A DNA stretch of 64,000 nucleotides from Rhynchopus sp. YZ270_cl-10. Lineage: Eukaryota > Euglenozoa > Diplonemea > Diplonemida > Diplonemidae. Below the pieces are notes generated by a model. That model worked only from the letters and a program-made list of their open reading frames with translations. It was not told the origin of the DNA and did no database searches. This document shows, piece after piece, positions 44,184 to 54,615 of this stretch. Within the stretch, counting starts at the first letter, position 1, and each line of letters begins with the position of its first letter. The stretch is from contig OZ037878.1 of NCBI GenBank assembly GCA_964035575.1, positions 310,001-374,000 of the forward strand, in the 5' to 3' direction. The position numbers and the translations under genes are program-made.

Positions 44184-45406
44184 TGTGTAATGGGGGGAAG
44201 GGTGGGGTGTAGTGTCTATGGGAGTTTGGGGGTTTTGATGTAGATTTTTTTTCTATTTTTTTGCTTTGTGCTTTTTTCTGGTAGCTGGGTTACAGTGTTC
44301 TGGGCCACCTGGGTCACGCTGATCCTTGACTGAGTGGGTGACGGAGATTCTCTAAAGAGAGGTGATGAGGATAAAAAAAATGGTCATTTTTTTTGTTCTT
44401 TTTTTTTTATAAAAATGAGGTACGAGCTGCTGGATGCACAGTGTGTATTTGGTGTGGGAAAGGGGGGGGTGAGAGGGCCTTCAAAGTGGGGGTGATAAGA
44501 GGGGAGAAGATATTTTTTTTTTGACAACTCCCCCCACCATTGAGGCAGGTCTGTACTCAAAAAAATAATCCCAAAAAAGGGGCTAGGAAATACAGACGGC
44601 ACACCTCATGAATCCTTAGAGAATTTGTTCTTCTTCCGTTTCCCTTTTTCCATTTTTCCATTATTTTCCACTTTTTTTCCACTCATTTTTTAATTAGATG
44701 CAGTAGAGGCCAAGGGGAAATACCCCATAATGAAAGACCATTCCCTCCTCCTTTTCACAACAAACACAGCACGCACAGACAAAAACTCAAATACACACAA
44801 AAAAAAAAAAAAAAAAAAAAAAAACTTATGAGAAACTCGACGGAACGTAAAGGAATAGAAAGAGTATGTGAGGTGAAAGACATGGGATTGGCACATCCGA
44901 GTGCTGCATGGGGCATTTGTTTGTTTTGTTGTGTCAATACAATCGCCGAGTAATCCCACCATGTGGGAGAATTCGGGTCTGTAACGGTATGCAATGTTGG
45001 CCGAAGCCTTTGTACTACGGAAGGTACAGTTTTTTTTTTTTTTTTTGTTGTTGTTTGAAAATTTTGTTACCATTCCTTTTAGAGAACGGAGCATGTGTAC
45101 GGACGGTCCTGGAAACTCCAAGGAAATGAAGTCGGGAATAAAATGAGGAAAGTTGCCCTTTCCTAAACGTGCACACAAACACAACTGGCAAAAAAAAAAG
45201 GGGGAGGTGTTGTCACTCACCTATATCATTGAAATATCATTGTTTACCAATGGTACACTCCAATACTCTTGCCCCCCGATTTTGTTTTTTTTTTTAACGA
45301 CAAAAGCACGAAAAAAGAGGTGAGGTTCTTGTATTTCAAACACCATTAGTGGGCGTGTCTCTGACGTAATGTGGTTTTTCCAGCTTTCGGGAGGGGGGGG
45401 GGGTTA
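44184..45406. other. Intergenic DNA
   Basis: No gene is seen. Homopolymers, a partial module J at 44998-45030 and a G run at 45391-45403 next to the following foldback. Confidence 0.6.
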
Positions 45407-46200
45407 GGGGCGGTCATATGTATGTGAGAAAGTGACATTTTTCAAAATGTTGTCAAAAGCGATTCTAAGGTAAAAAAAAGTAGAAAATCCACCCCACAGG
45501 CCCAAAAAAATGTGGTGTGCCCCGTTTTCCACCCTTTTTGTGCCTCTCAGGGGCCCAAATCCCACTTTTTTAAAAATTGCCCCCTTATGGTACCTGAGTG
45601 CCCCCTGGTTTGCCCCTTCAGATTGACCATGGACAGAAAACACCCCAATATGGCCCAGAACATAGAGCAAAGGGTATATTTCACCCCCAAAACCCCACAG
45701 GAGACCCACAAAACCCGTACTGGGGTGTTTCGTGACACCTGTTGGTGCTCAAACCTCATAAAACCTGAAACCCCGGTCATACAGTGAAAATAGGCCCAAA
45801 CAGGCCAAAATAGCCTGAAAATGGCCTAAAATAGCCAAAAAACACCCAAAAAAGCCATATTTTCCCTCAAAAACACCTGGAAAGTCGCAGAAACCCGATT
45901 CCAGGGTGGTTCTGGGCACCTGTGGGGGCTCATACCCCATAGAACGTCAAAAATATTGTATGTTTGGGGTTTTTTTGCAACCCAGCCATTTTAGCCTACA
46001 GGGGTACCATAAGGGGGCAATTTTTAAAAAAGTGGGATTTGGGCCCCTGAGAGGCACAAAAAGGGTGGAAAACGGGGCACACCACATTTTTTTGGGCCTG
46101 TGGGGTGGATTTTCTACTTTTTTTTACCTTAGAATCGCTTTTGACAACATTTTGAAAAATGTCATTTTCTCACACTTTTAATACAGGATATGACCGCCCC
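45407..46200. repeat. 794-bp TA-flanked foldback with GGGGCGGTCATAT ends
   Basis: Arms 45407-45597 and 46004-46200 are inverted and near identical except for a 10-bp difference close to the tips. TA flanks both sides (45405-45406, 46201-46202). The middle has two diverged direct copies of a 65-bp block (about 45706 and 45887). Confidence 0.8.
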
Positions 46201-46473
46201 TAGGGCAGTGCGCCTAGGAAACGGTCAACGTTTCCCAAAAGGAAACGTTGACGTTTCCCAGATTCTTGGGAAACGTTGAGGAAACGCTAAAGAAACGTTG
46301 CAAGGGGTTTTCTTTAGTTAACACATAGTATTTGACAAAACGCTCAAGACCCTCGCGAAAAGTCGCACGTCTGTGTATCCCCTCCCCGCTTGTTTTCTCC
46401 TCTCTCTTTTCTCCCCCGTTCTCCGACGCTTTCTGCACTTCAGACAAACACATTTATACCGTAGATTTGCATA

Positions 46474-48415
46474 ATGCCCAAAAGGAAGGCGGATGACGCG
46501 TGGGACTACGTGAAGGTTGTGGAAGGTGCAGGGACAAAGCTCCGGAAGGTGGAGTGCACCTTTTGTGATAAGAAATTCTCAGTGTCGTCTGCGGGGAGGA
46601 TCAAAGAACACCTCCTTGGGAAGGGGTCGTCAGTGACTGCGTGCTCCCCAAAAGACGACAAGAAGGATGAGTTTGAAATAGCAAAAGCGAAGTTGCAGAA
46701 CACAGAGGCGAAGGTAACGCAGCAGAAGGACAACAAACAAACGTCGCTAGACCCCTTTCTCACACGCGTAACCACCAAGATCGAAGCCATGCAGAGTATT
46801 AGGGACTTCTTCTACGAAGAGTGCATTCCCTTCCGGAAAGCAAAGAGCCGCTCATTCATGACGTTAGTCATGATGTTGTCGCGGATGTCTCAATCTGAGG
46901 CATCCGAGTTCAAGCCGCCATCCCCCGACGACCTTGCAGGCGAACTACTGCAGGAGTACGTCGCAGAGATGGACAAACTCTGCGAAAAGGGCATGCTTGC
47001 CGAAGCAAAGTTCGGGCTGTCGTTATTGTCGGACGGCTGGACTGATTGCAACGACAGGTCCATCTTTAACGGGATCGTGAGTACGTCCACATCGACGTAC
47101 TATGTGGATAACAAGACGAGCAAGAGAAAAACTATGGCCGCGATCGCAGACTATATCTGCTCCCTTCCTGTGCTTATCCCCGAGGAGGTAAGGTCGAAGC
47201 TGATACACATTTGTGTTGATGGGGCATGCAAGGAGGCCCTCCCCTTAATTCGAGCCCGGGTTGAGAAGGTGTTAACGTCTGTTTGTGTTCTCCACACCTA
47301 TGATCTTCTTTTAGAAGATCTAGGTGACTCCTCCAAAGCGAGCACAAAGGAAGAATTCAAATTCTTCAATGAAGTCGTGCACAAAGCTACGGCGTTGGCG
47401 AAGTGGGTGAAGACACGCCAGCGCTTGGTCACACTTCTTGAGGAGAGGTCCGACAAGAGGCTGCTGCTACCTGTGGACACTCGCTTTGGAAGCTTTTTTA
47501 TCATGATGCAACGGTTGCTGGACTTGAAAGGGCCGCTGCGTGAGATGTTTGCTGGTGAAGGCTTTGGCGAGTGGAAGGCTCAGCTAAGGAGTGCGGATGC
47601 GAAGGCCACAGCTACCGAATGGGCGTCGGTTGTGCTCCAGGACGCCTTCTGGAAGAAGCTGGAGGGGGCGTGGCACATTGGAGATGTGATCTTCACCGTG
47701 TTGAAGCGTTACGACAACGACGACGCGTCGGGGAACAGCGCTTCCGTGGAGTACGTGAAGGAGGGTTTCGCCGAGCTGAAGAAGAACATCGAAGCGCTAC
47801 CCATAACTCAATTCCTCACGGCAGCACGTAAGCAAAAAATTGCAGACAGGGTGAACACCAGATGGAAATACGTTGCAGCCCCCATCCACAACGCGGCACA
47901 TGCACTGTCACCAACATTCCGCCTGACAGCGAGGGATGACGATGAGTCTAAAGCAGGGCTGAAGGTATGTATGGCAGGTGACCTTCGCATAATCTGCTTT
48001 ACTACAGGAGGCGCTGCTGCGGTATTATGATGAAGAGAAAGCACTGCAAGCTTTGGAAGAGTACGAAAACTGGAGCACGCAAAATTTCGGTGTACTAGAA
48101 GAAAAGGCGATCGCGTCGAAGTGGGGTGGACACAAGTGGTGGTCCATGTTCGGAGCAGAATGGCCTCTGCTCAAAGAGCTGGCAACAATCATGCTCGCTC
48201 AAACTTCATCTGTTGGTGCGGCTGAGAGAGGTTGGAGCTGCTACGGCGACGTAAAAACCAGGAAGCGCAATGGGTTGTCAGCCAGCACGGCTGACAAACT
48301 TACACGCATTCTGTACAACAAGAGGAACACGTCCACCACCCACGTCGTGGCCGGTTACTGGGAGCTTGACGAGGTGGTGCTAGGAGACGACAGTGTGGAT
48401 GGAATCGAAGGATGA
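46474..48415 (+). CDS. hAT-family transposase with one short intron
   Basis: A 632-aa transposase that would cut and paste the surrounding element. BED-type zinc finger 10-60 (CTFC at 28-31, H46), linker, catalytic RNase H-like fold with D187 in SDGWTD and D249 in CVDGAC, and the C-terminal dimerisation region with WWSMFGAEWP and the third acidic residue E570 in AAERGW. Exons 46474-47964 and 48008-48415 flank a 43-nt intron with donor GTATGTA and acceptor TACTACAG, joining LK to EALLRYYDEE. The frame is open throughout. It is the only supported gene on the plus strand. The donor matches those of host genes, so the element is well adapted to this host. Confidence 0.9.
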
Positions 48416-48424
48416 TTTTTTTTT

Positions 48425-48924
48425 TGTTTTTTTTTGTTTTTTTTTACGTTCTTTGTTTTCATTGTGTTTTTTTCCTGTTGAAACTGCGCATTTTCAACAC
48501 CTACTTTTTTGTCTTTGTTGGTATCCAATAAAGAACCCCAGGTAGGTTGACCTCAAAAAAAAATCTCAGCGACTTGTTTTTTCTTGGGTGGGGTTGTAAC
48601 AATCTCAGCTTGGGCGGAGTGCAGTATCTGTCCTCAGATCAGTTTGGAAGCCATCCCGACATCTTTTATGATGTCCCAACTGAGTATTGTCACCACTCAT
48701 GTACAATTTTTTGTGATGTTGTTCCTGTTGTGACGCTGTGGTGATAAAGACATCGTCGCGGGGGGTTTTTTTTTGTTTTCCCCGTTTCCCTTCACGTTTC
48801 CCAAAACCACGTTTCGTAACGTTTCCAACAAAGAAACGCCAACGTTTCCCGTTTCCCAACGTTTCCGTTTCCCAGTTTTTTGGGAAACGTGCGTTTCCCC
48901 ACGTTTCCTAAAAGCACTGCCCTA
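48425..48924 (+). other. 3' untranslated and subterminal part of the hAT element
   Basis: T-rich stretch, CAATAAAGAA at about 48527 as a possible poly(A) signal, then subterminal GTTTCC repeats up to the TIR. Confidence 0.5.
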
Positions 48925-48936
48925 GGGGGGGGGGTA

Positions 48937-50125
48937 GGGGGTACGACTCCAGCCATTTTTTGCGCACGGAAAATTCATTTGGCATTATCTGGCCATCTCC
49001 AAGGCAACTGCGGGTGAAAAACACCCTCAGAGTGGGTCACAGGGGGCCTGTGGGTCGAAAAACGACCCAGAAGCCACCCCAGAATACAAAAAAATGGAAA
49101 AAAATAGTGAAAAAACGGCTTTTTTCACGTTTTGGCCACTTTGGGCAAAATAGCGATTTTTCGAGAAAAAAATCAAAAACCGGGATATTTTTTGACATCA
49201 CAAAGCCTCCTTTGGCACAAATATACCCCAAAAGTGGCCTGTGAGTCCATTCCAACCTGTTTTGGACATATTTGACACTTTTGGAAGTGTTTTTTTGGTG
49301 TTTTTAGGTCAAAAAAATGCCCAAGACGTCCCCAAGACATCCCCAAGACACTTTGCACACCCCCTGTTACGGTCATATTTTTTTCGTTTTTTTGCCTGAA
49401 ACCCCCAAAATACCCCTCCCGGACCCCACATAGTCCCGAATATCCATCACACACCCACTCAGAGTGAGTAGAAGCACCCCAAAAAAAATATTTTTTAAAG
49501 CCCTTCAACTTCAACATGGATGCTGCCGAAACTGAAGCACAATTTTAGGGCTTTAAAAAATATTTTTTTTTGGGGTGCTTCTACTCACTCTGAGTGGGTG
49601 TGTGATGGATATTCGGGACTATGTGGGGTCCGGGAGGGGTATTTTGGGGGTTTCAGGCAAAAAAACGAAAAAAATATGACCGTAACAGGGGGTGTGCAAA
49701 GTGTCTTGGGGATGTCTTGGGGACGTCTTGGGCATTTTTTTGACCTAAAAACACCAAAAAAACACTTCCAAAAGTGTCAAATATGTCCAAAACAGGTTGG
49801 AATGGACTCACAGGCCACTTTTGGGGTATATTTGTGCCAAAGGAGGCTTTGTGATGTCAAAAAATATCCCGGTTTTTGATTTTTTTCTCGAAAAATCGCT
49901 ATTTTGCCCAAAGTGGCCAAAACGTGAAAAAAGCCGTTTTTTCACTATTTTTTTCCATTTTTTTGTATTCTGGGGTGGCTTCTGGGTCGTTTTTCGACCC
50001 ACAGGCCCCCTGTGACCCACTCTGAGGGTGTTTTTCACCCGCAGTTGCCTTGGAGATGGCCAGATAATGCCAAATGAATTTTCCGTGCGTTTGGTCCCAG
50101 CCAAAATGGCTGGAGTCGTATCCCC
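48937..50125. repeat. 1.19-kb TA-flanked foldback with near-identical 580-bp arms
   Basis: Arms 48937-49515 and 49543-50125 read as mirror images; 110-residue frames on opposite strands of the two arms are identical. The ends are GGGGGTACGACTCC and GGAGTCGTATCCCC, TA on both sides. The spacer is only about 27 bp. High arm identity points to recent formation or ongoing conversion. Confidence 0.85.
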
Positions 50126-50550
50126 TAAGGGGGGGGGGTGTACGAGGAGGTGTATCGGTTATGGAGCAAAGAAGTGATCGGTAGTACCACTTCGAGCGGA
50201 ACCAAATAAGGCAAGAGAGACGGAGGGAGGGGGAAAGGTCCGCAGCCCATTTAGAGCAAAAAAAAAAAACTTCGATCTCCACATTTTTTCTTATGGTTTT
50301 TTTTAAAAAGGTTCCGGACAAACAAAGGGTTCTTTCAAGAGGGAAAAAAAAAAAAGAGAAAAAAATTGTTGAGATGATTCTCAGCGCCTCTCTTTAAACA
50401 ATCTGCCGCAAATCATAATCTTGGACAGCCAAAAAAAAAACCCCCCCACACCCAAAACCCGCCTCTCCATTCACCCCTCCCCTCCCTCCCTCCCCCCCAA
50501 ATTTTTCCAACCCATTTTATTTTTTTTTCAGTTTTCAGTGTTGCGACACA

Positions 50551-51270
50551 GGCCTTTTGCTAACCATCATGCCATCGTGCCACGTTTTTGGGCGTTTTTT
50601 ATTTTTTTTTCCATCATGCCACCATCATGCCACGGGGGGTGGTGGGGCAGGGCTTTCGCTATCCATCACCTGGGGATTTCCCCCCCAGATGGCATGATGG
50701 CATGATGGCATGATGGCACGATGGCACGATGGCACGATGGCACGATGGCACGATGGCACGATGGCACGATGGCACGATGGCACGATGGCACGATGGCACG
50801 ATGGCACGATGACACCTTACAATTTTCTGCTCGCTGCGCTCGCTGTACGCTATTTTCTTCCTGCCTACGGTGCCATTTTACAATGTCTAAGGGGATTCCC
50901 TTGCATTTTGCAGCCAGAAATGAAACTTGACCCAAGCTGCAAAAAATTGACCATTCTTATTTCAAAGGAACCCAACCGTTGCAACAGCCCCTGCTTCTGG
51001 AAGACGTATTGATTTTGTACGGTTAGTGTACGTAAGGCGCAAGACCAAGGACCGTTAATAAAGGATTATATTCCGTTTTTTGTTTATATCTCGCAAAGCT
51101 GACCCTTCGCCTCTCCACCCTGTGGCTGGCAGGGAGGCGCGCGCGAAGCGCGCGACGACCGCTTTCACCAGGCGGGAAAGCTCGGAATGTACTTTTTTTT
51201 CCAGGAAATTATTTTTTTTTGACCATCATGCCATTCAGGGGGAAAATCCCAAAGTTAGCAAAAGGCCTGG
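50551..51270. mobile_element. 720-bp element with GGCCTTTTGCTAAC ends
   Basis: GGCCTTTTGCTAAC at 50551-50564 is mirrored as GTTAGCAAAAGGCC at 51254-51268, with CATCATGCCA next to both ends. The interior holds an 8-bp array (50692-50812). It ends about 125 bp beyond the stop of the MEKK-type gene. Confidence 0.6.
50692..50812. repeat. 8-bp tandem array (ATGGCACG unit)
   Basis: About 15 copies; the first three read ATGGCATG. It begins within the CATCATGCC words near the element end and may have grown from them. Confidence 0.95.
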
Positions 51271-51394
51271 TTGCGACAAAACCTAGGTGATTTTCTAAAG
51301 CCGAAAACCGGTCAGCCCGAAGGTGAGTTATGATACTGCAGTTCAGCATTTTTTTTTTTTTTGTCACCCTTCCCCCCCATATCTCACTCTTTTT

Positions 51395-53698
51395 TTAATA
51401 ATCCCCGGTATAGCTGTGCATGGGGTTGAAGTCTTTCACGTCGTCTTCTATTTCGGATTCGTCGCTATCACTGTGGGAGATTTTGACGCTGTCGACATCA
51501 CTGTCGAGAGAGGTTCGTGGGAGCGTTTCGAAGCCCTGCTGTTTCGAGGCTCGTGCCCCACCTGAGCTTCCCTCTGCGCTCTCCTGGTGTGCTCTTGACG
51601 ACCCTGAAGCACCACGGAACGACGATGCAGACGACTGCGACGAAGGCTTCCCTGTAGAGGGCGCCGCCTGCATGGACCCACTCAACACAAACGGGCTTGC
51701 GGTCTGCGTCAGAGGCACCAGACACGTGCTTGCCACAGAGGCCTGAGACACCAAATCCTCCGGGTGCTGCAAAAACCATTCACTTTGAAGCAAATCCGGC
51801 GTAGTATCCCGGTTGTCAGGTTCGACCTGGAGAAGGTATAGTAGTAGGGGAGATTTGAGGGGAGGGGGGCGGAGGTGGTGTACCTGTAGGCATCGTCTCA
51901 AGAACGCTTTAGACAGCTTGTCGACACCATCGGGGATGAAGTCCTCTGTAGACTTAAGCCCTGCAACGTGCATCATGGTCGCATACTGGTTCTCGAAGTT
52001 TGAGAAGGGTGGACGGCCGTTGAGCATCTCGAAGACCTGTGGGGGAGGGTAGTGGGGTGAAGAGAAAGGTTGGCAAGATGGCCCGAAGCCGCTAGGAGTA
52101 GGTGATCGCACAGCAGGACAGAGGCAAATGATTATTGGAGAAAAGGTCGTTTGGGAGAGGTTCTTTTTGAGGCCGAGGGACATACCGCACAGCCCAAGCT
52201 CCACACATCGCTCGCCAGTCCGTGGCCAGTGCCCTTAATAACCTCAGGTGCCATGAAGCAAGCGGTTCCTGTGGAAAATTGTTGTTGTGCATTTCTTTTT
52301 GTTTATGCAGTGCATACCCGTGACAGTGGCTGCAAGTGTCCGCAGCTCTTTCGACGTGCCGAAGTCCGCAAGCTTCACTGTGCCGTCGGTGCCCACAAGC
52401 AAATTGTCGCCTGTTGATGTTATATATTTTGAATAGGAGTTGGGGAAGTGCACAACGCCCAAACAAAAGCGAACACCTTGAATGATTCATTTTGCTCTTT
52501 ATTTTACTCTTCCACAAAAGCACATACCCTTGATGTCACGGTGCACAATATTATTCTGGTGCAGGTAATGCAGGCCGTCCAAGACCTGCCGGCTGTACTT
52601 CCGTGTCATGTCCTCCGTGAGAGGACCGTACTCCTTCACAAGCGAGGCCATGCTGCCACCGGTGACAAACTCGAGGTAGATGTGTAGCTGTGTTTTTACC
52701 CGCTCTGCGCCCAGGTATCTGCGGAAGTGTGGAAGACATGGTTGTTTGATTACATTACATTCCATTCCATTCCCTTACGTTACGAGGCTGTTCCCCCCCA
52801 TAAATTGCTAGAATAGGTGCCCAGCAAACTCCGTGTTATTTTTTCAAAAAATCAAACTCAATGGGACAAAAAATGCTCCACCATACCTGACTATGTTCGG
52901 GTGATTGAGCCGCTTCATCATCTGTATCTCCTTCTTGATCATATTCACCTTCCCTGCCGACTCCCCTGAGAGGTGGATCTCCTTGATCGCGACAATTTGA
53001 TTGGTGCCTTCGTGAAGGCCTTTGAAGACACACCCGAAGGATCCTTTTCCTATTAGCGTTTTGGATCCGGTGCGAACTTTGCAGCCGTCTTTTCCGAAAT
53101 TGACGGGGGCAGGCGAGGGGGAAGATTGATTGGAAAGACCGAGGTCCAATTGTGTGGGGAGGACATGCGCTTTGCGTGTTGGTTTGGGTGATGGAGCTTG
53201 CGAGGCTGCGGGAAGCGCGGGGGGGCTGTCAGACACACACACCGGACGCGATGTACACGCGCCTTCCCCACCGGACTCTTCATCGATCCATTCGATCTCC
53301 GCATTTTCTCCCTCAATATCCTCTGCCATGTATTCATTCTGCCCCATCAACCCAACCGCCTCATCTTCACCGACAACAGTCAACATACCCGGTGTCACCC
53401 CCGTTGTAGAAGCGTTCCCCCCAGCAGCTTCAGGGGAAAGCAATCGGTCTCGCCCGCCCGTATTAGGGCGGTACGGCCGTACAGTGCGTGTTGGGGTGTT
53501 CGGGTCGCGTTTTGTGTCAAAAGAGGACGGGCGAGAAGGGGTAGTATAGGGTCTCCGCTTCTTATCTTCTAGACTGTTAAACGTCCCAAACCCAGGCCCC
53601 GAAGCGCCCTTCTGAGGGCTCCGCACATCCTGTTTACTTCGAACCACCCGTGTTCCAGTAACCGGGGCTCGTTTTGCGTCACGATCCAAAACATTCAT
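51395..53698 (-). CDS. MEKK/STE11-type MAP kinase kinase kinase, six exons
   Basis: A 587-aa serine/threonine kinase expected at the head of a MAP-kinase cascade. Exons: 52887-53698, 52528-52718, 52318-52410, 52186-52268, 51884-52036, 51395-51826; donors are GTATGG, GTATGT, GTATGC, GTATGT and GTACAC, introns 168, 117, 49, 149 and 57 nt, all joins in frame. The N-terminal 1-210 is disordered and basic or Ser/Pro rich. Kinase domain about 214-475: IGKGSFGCV (216-224), VAIKE with K239, helix-C KKEIQMMKRLNHPNIV, HRDIKGDN (330-337), DFG (350-352), MAPE (371-374), SDVWSLGC (385-392). HRDIKGDN with TGTACFMAPE is typical of the STE11/MEKK group. The Ser- and acid-rich tail (about 490-587) is unstructured. 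The start is the ATG at MNVLDRD; an in-frame TTG lies just upstream. Confidence 0.92.
52076..52108 (-). repeat. Degenerate module A in MEKK-type gene intron
   Basis: AAGATGGCCCGAAGCC in plus orientation inside intron 52037-52185 resembles the left arm of module A (20786-20816, 25507-25550). The right arm is weak. Confidence 0.35.
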
Positions 53699-54077
53699 CG
53701 TCAATTATCGACGAAAAATTGAAAGAGAATAAGAGATGGGGTGAGGGGGGGGGTAAGGGGGGGGGAAACAATCTAGTTCACCGTCTCACTCATTGTGGAG
53801 TATTTTGTGCTTTGGGGTGGTCGTTGTGTGTTATTCTTTTCGGAATTTGTGTAGAAAAAATGGGATAGAAAACGGTTATGTTGCTGTGGATGTAGGCTAG
53901 GTAAGGGGGGGGGAGATACAGTGATGTAAATGTACACAAAAAAAAATATGGTTATTTTGGAGTATCAATAATTTAGCACAAAGGATAGAATTTTACAAAA
54001 AAAAAAGCACTGAATTTAGTCACATCCTATGGAAAAGGAAAATGCTCTAAAATTCCCAAAAAAAAAAAAAAAGGGGG
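53699..54077. other. Intergenic DNA
   Basis: G-rich runs and A runs; nothing recognisable. Confidence 0.6.
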
Positions 54078-54560
54078 CTACTTTGCTTGAGAGAGGTCGA
54101 CGGAGATCCAGGAAACTGTTCCGGTGGCTTCCTCTGCGGGGCGTTTGACTGGTTGCGATTTTACGAGATTTTTGCACTTGGGGAGGTGTTTCGAGGTGGT
54201 AAACGTTGTGAGCGTCGCGTTGTGAAGCTGCAATGCGCGCGAGAACGACAACACGCCTGCCGGCGTCACCTGCGTAGCAACCACCGACAGCTCCGTGAGC
54301 GTCTGGTTGTGCGCCAATGCCTTCCCGATGACGTCTAACCCCTTATCCGTCAGCCGCACCCCATCCAACAACAGGCTCTTCACGCTCCGGTTCTTTGTCA
54401 ACGCTCTGGCCACATAAAAGACCCCTACATCGGTCACCCCAGGGTTGTGGCTCAAATCCACTTTCCGTGTGCACGCACCCTTCTCCAGCAGAGGGGCAAC
54501 GAGGTGGTCCACATCCGCATCCACAACACCAGCCTTCCTGCGGATGATTTCACGATTCAT
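54078..54560 (-). CDS. Short leucine-rich-repeat protein
   Basis: A 160-aa protein from MNREIIRR. Residues about 28-125 hold three to four RNase-inhibitor-type leucine-rich repeats: KVDLSHNPGVTDVGVFYVAR, SLLLDGVRLTDKGLDVIGKA, ELSVVATQVTPAGVLSFSRA. The basic, Lys-rich tail ends in VDLSQAK. RI-type repeats form curved binding surfaces; the partner is unknown. An upstream CATTCGCAG (54607-54615) could be a splice acceptor; the first ATG after it is out of frame and very short, so the in-frame ATG at 54560 is chosen. A longer N-terminus from another exon cannot be excluded. Confidence 0.7.
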   Translation of the reverse strand: MNREIIRRKAGVVDADVDHLVAPLLEKGACTRKVDLSHNPGVTDVGVFYVARALTKNRSVKSLLLDGVRLTDKGLDVIGKALAHNQTLTELSVVATQVTPAGVLSFSRALQLHNATLTTFTTSKHLPKCKNLVKSQPVKRPAEEATGTVSWISVDLSQAK

Positions 54561-54606
54561 ACGACGACCATTAGGAACAGTGGAAAGGTGTGTAATACGT
54601 TCTCCC

Positions 54607-54615
54607 CTGCGAATG
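54607..54615 (-). promoter_or_regulatory. Possible trans- or cis-splice acceptor before LRR gene
   Basis: Minus-strand CATTCGCAG preceded by a pyrimidine-rich stretch, about 47 nt before the chosen ATG. Confidence 0.3.

Larger units (their letters stand above)
46201..48924. mobile_element. hAT DNA transposon, apparently whole
   Basis: TIRs TAGGGCAGTGC and GCACTGCCCTA bound a 2.7-kb element. Both ends carry many copies of CAACGTTTCC / GGAAACGTTG, likely transposase-binding sites (46210-46300 and 48780-48910). The flanks ACCGCCCC and GGGGGGGG are not an 8-bp target duplication. The element abuts the TA of the foldback on its left and a G run on its right. Confidence 0.85.
50126..51394. other. 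Intergenic DNA with a TIR-bounded unit
   Basis: No gene is seen. 50370-50395 carries a degenerate module A. The unit 50551-51270 is listed separately. The remainder is A, C and T runs. Confidence 0.55.

Noticed and set aside
44690-45220. 176-aa minus-strand frame
   Set aside because: Composed of poly-Lys and poly-Phe stretches from A/T runs; no conserved-looking segment.
46193-48932. 8-bp target duplication around the hAT element
   Set aside because: ACCGCCCC on the left and GGGGGGGG on the right do not match.
49173-49879. Two identical 110-residue frames on opposite strands
   Set aside because: They are mirror arms of a foldback, not a duplicated gene; no family and no start context.
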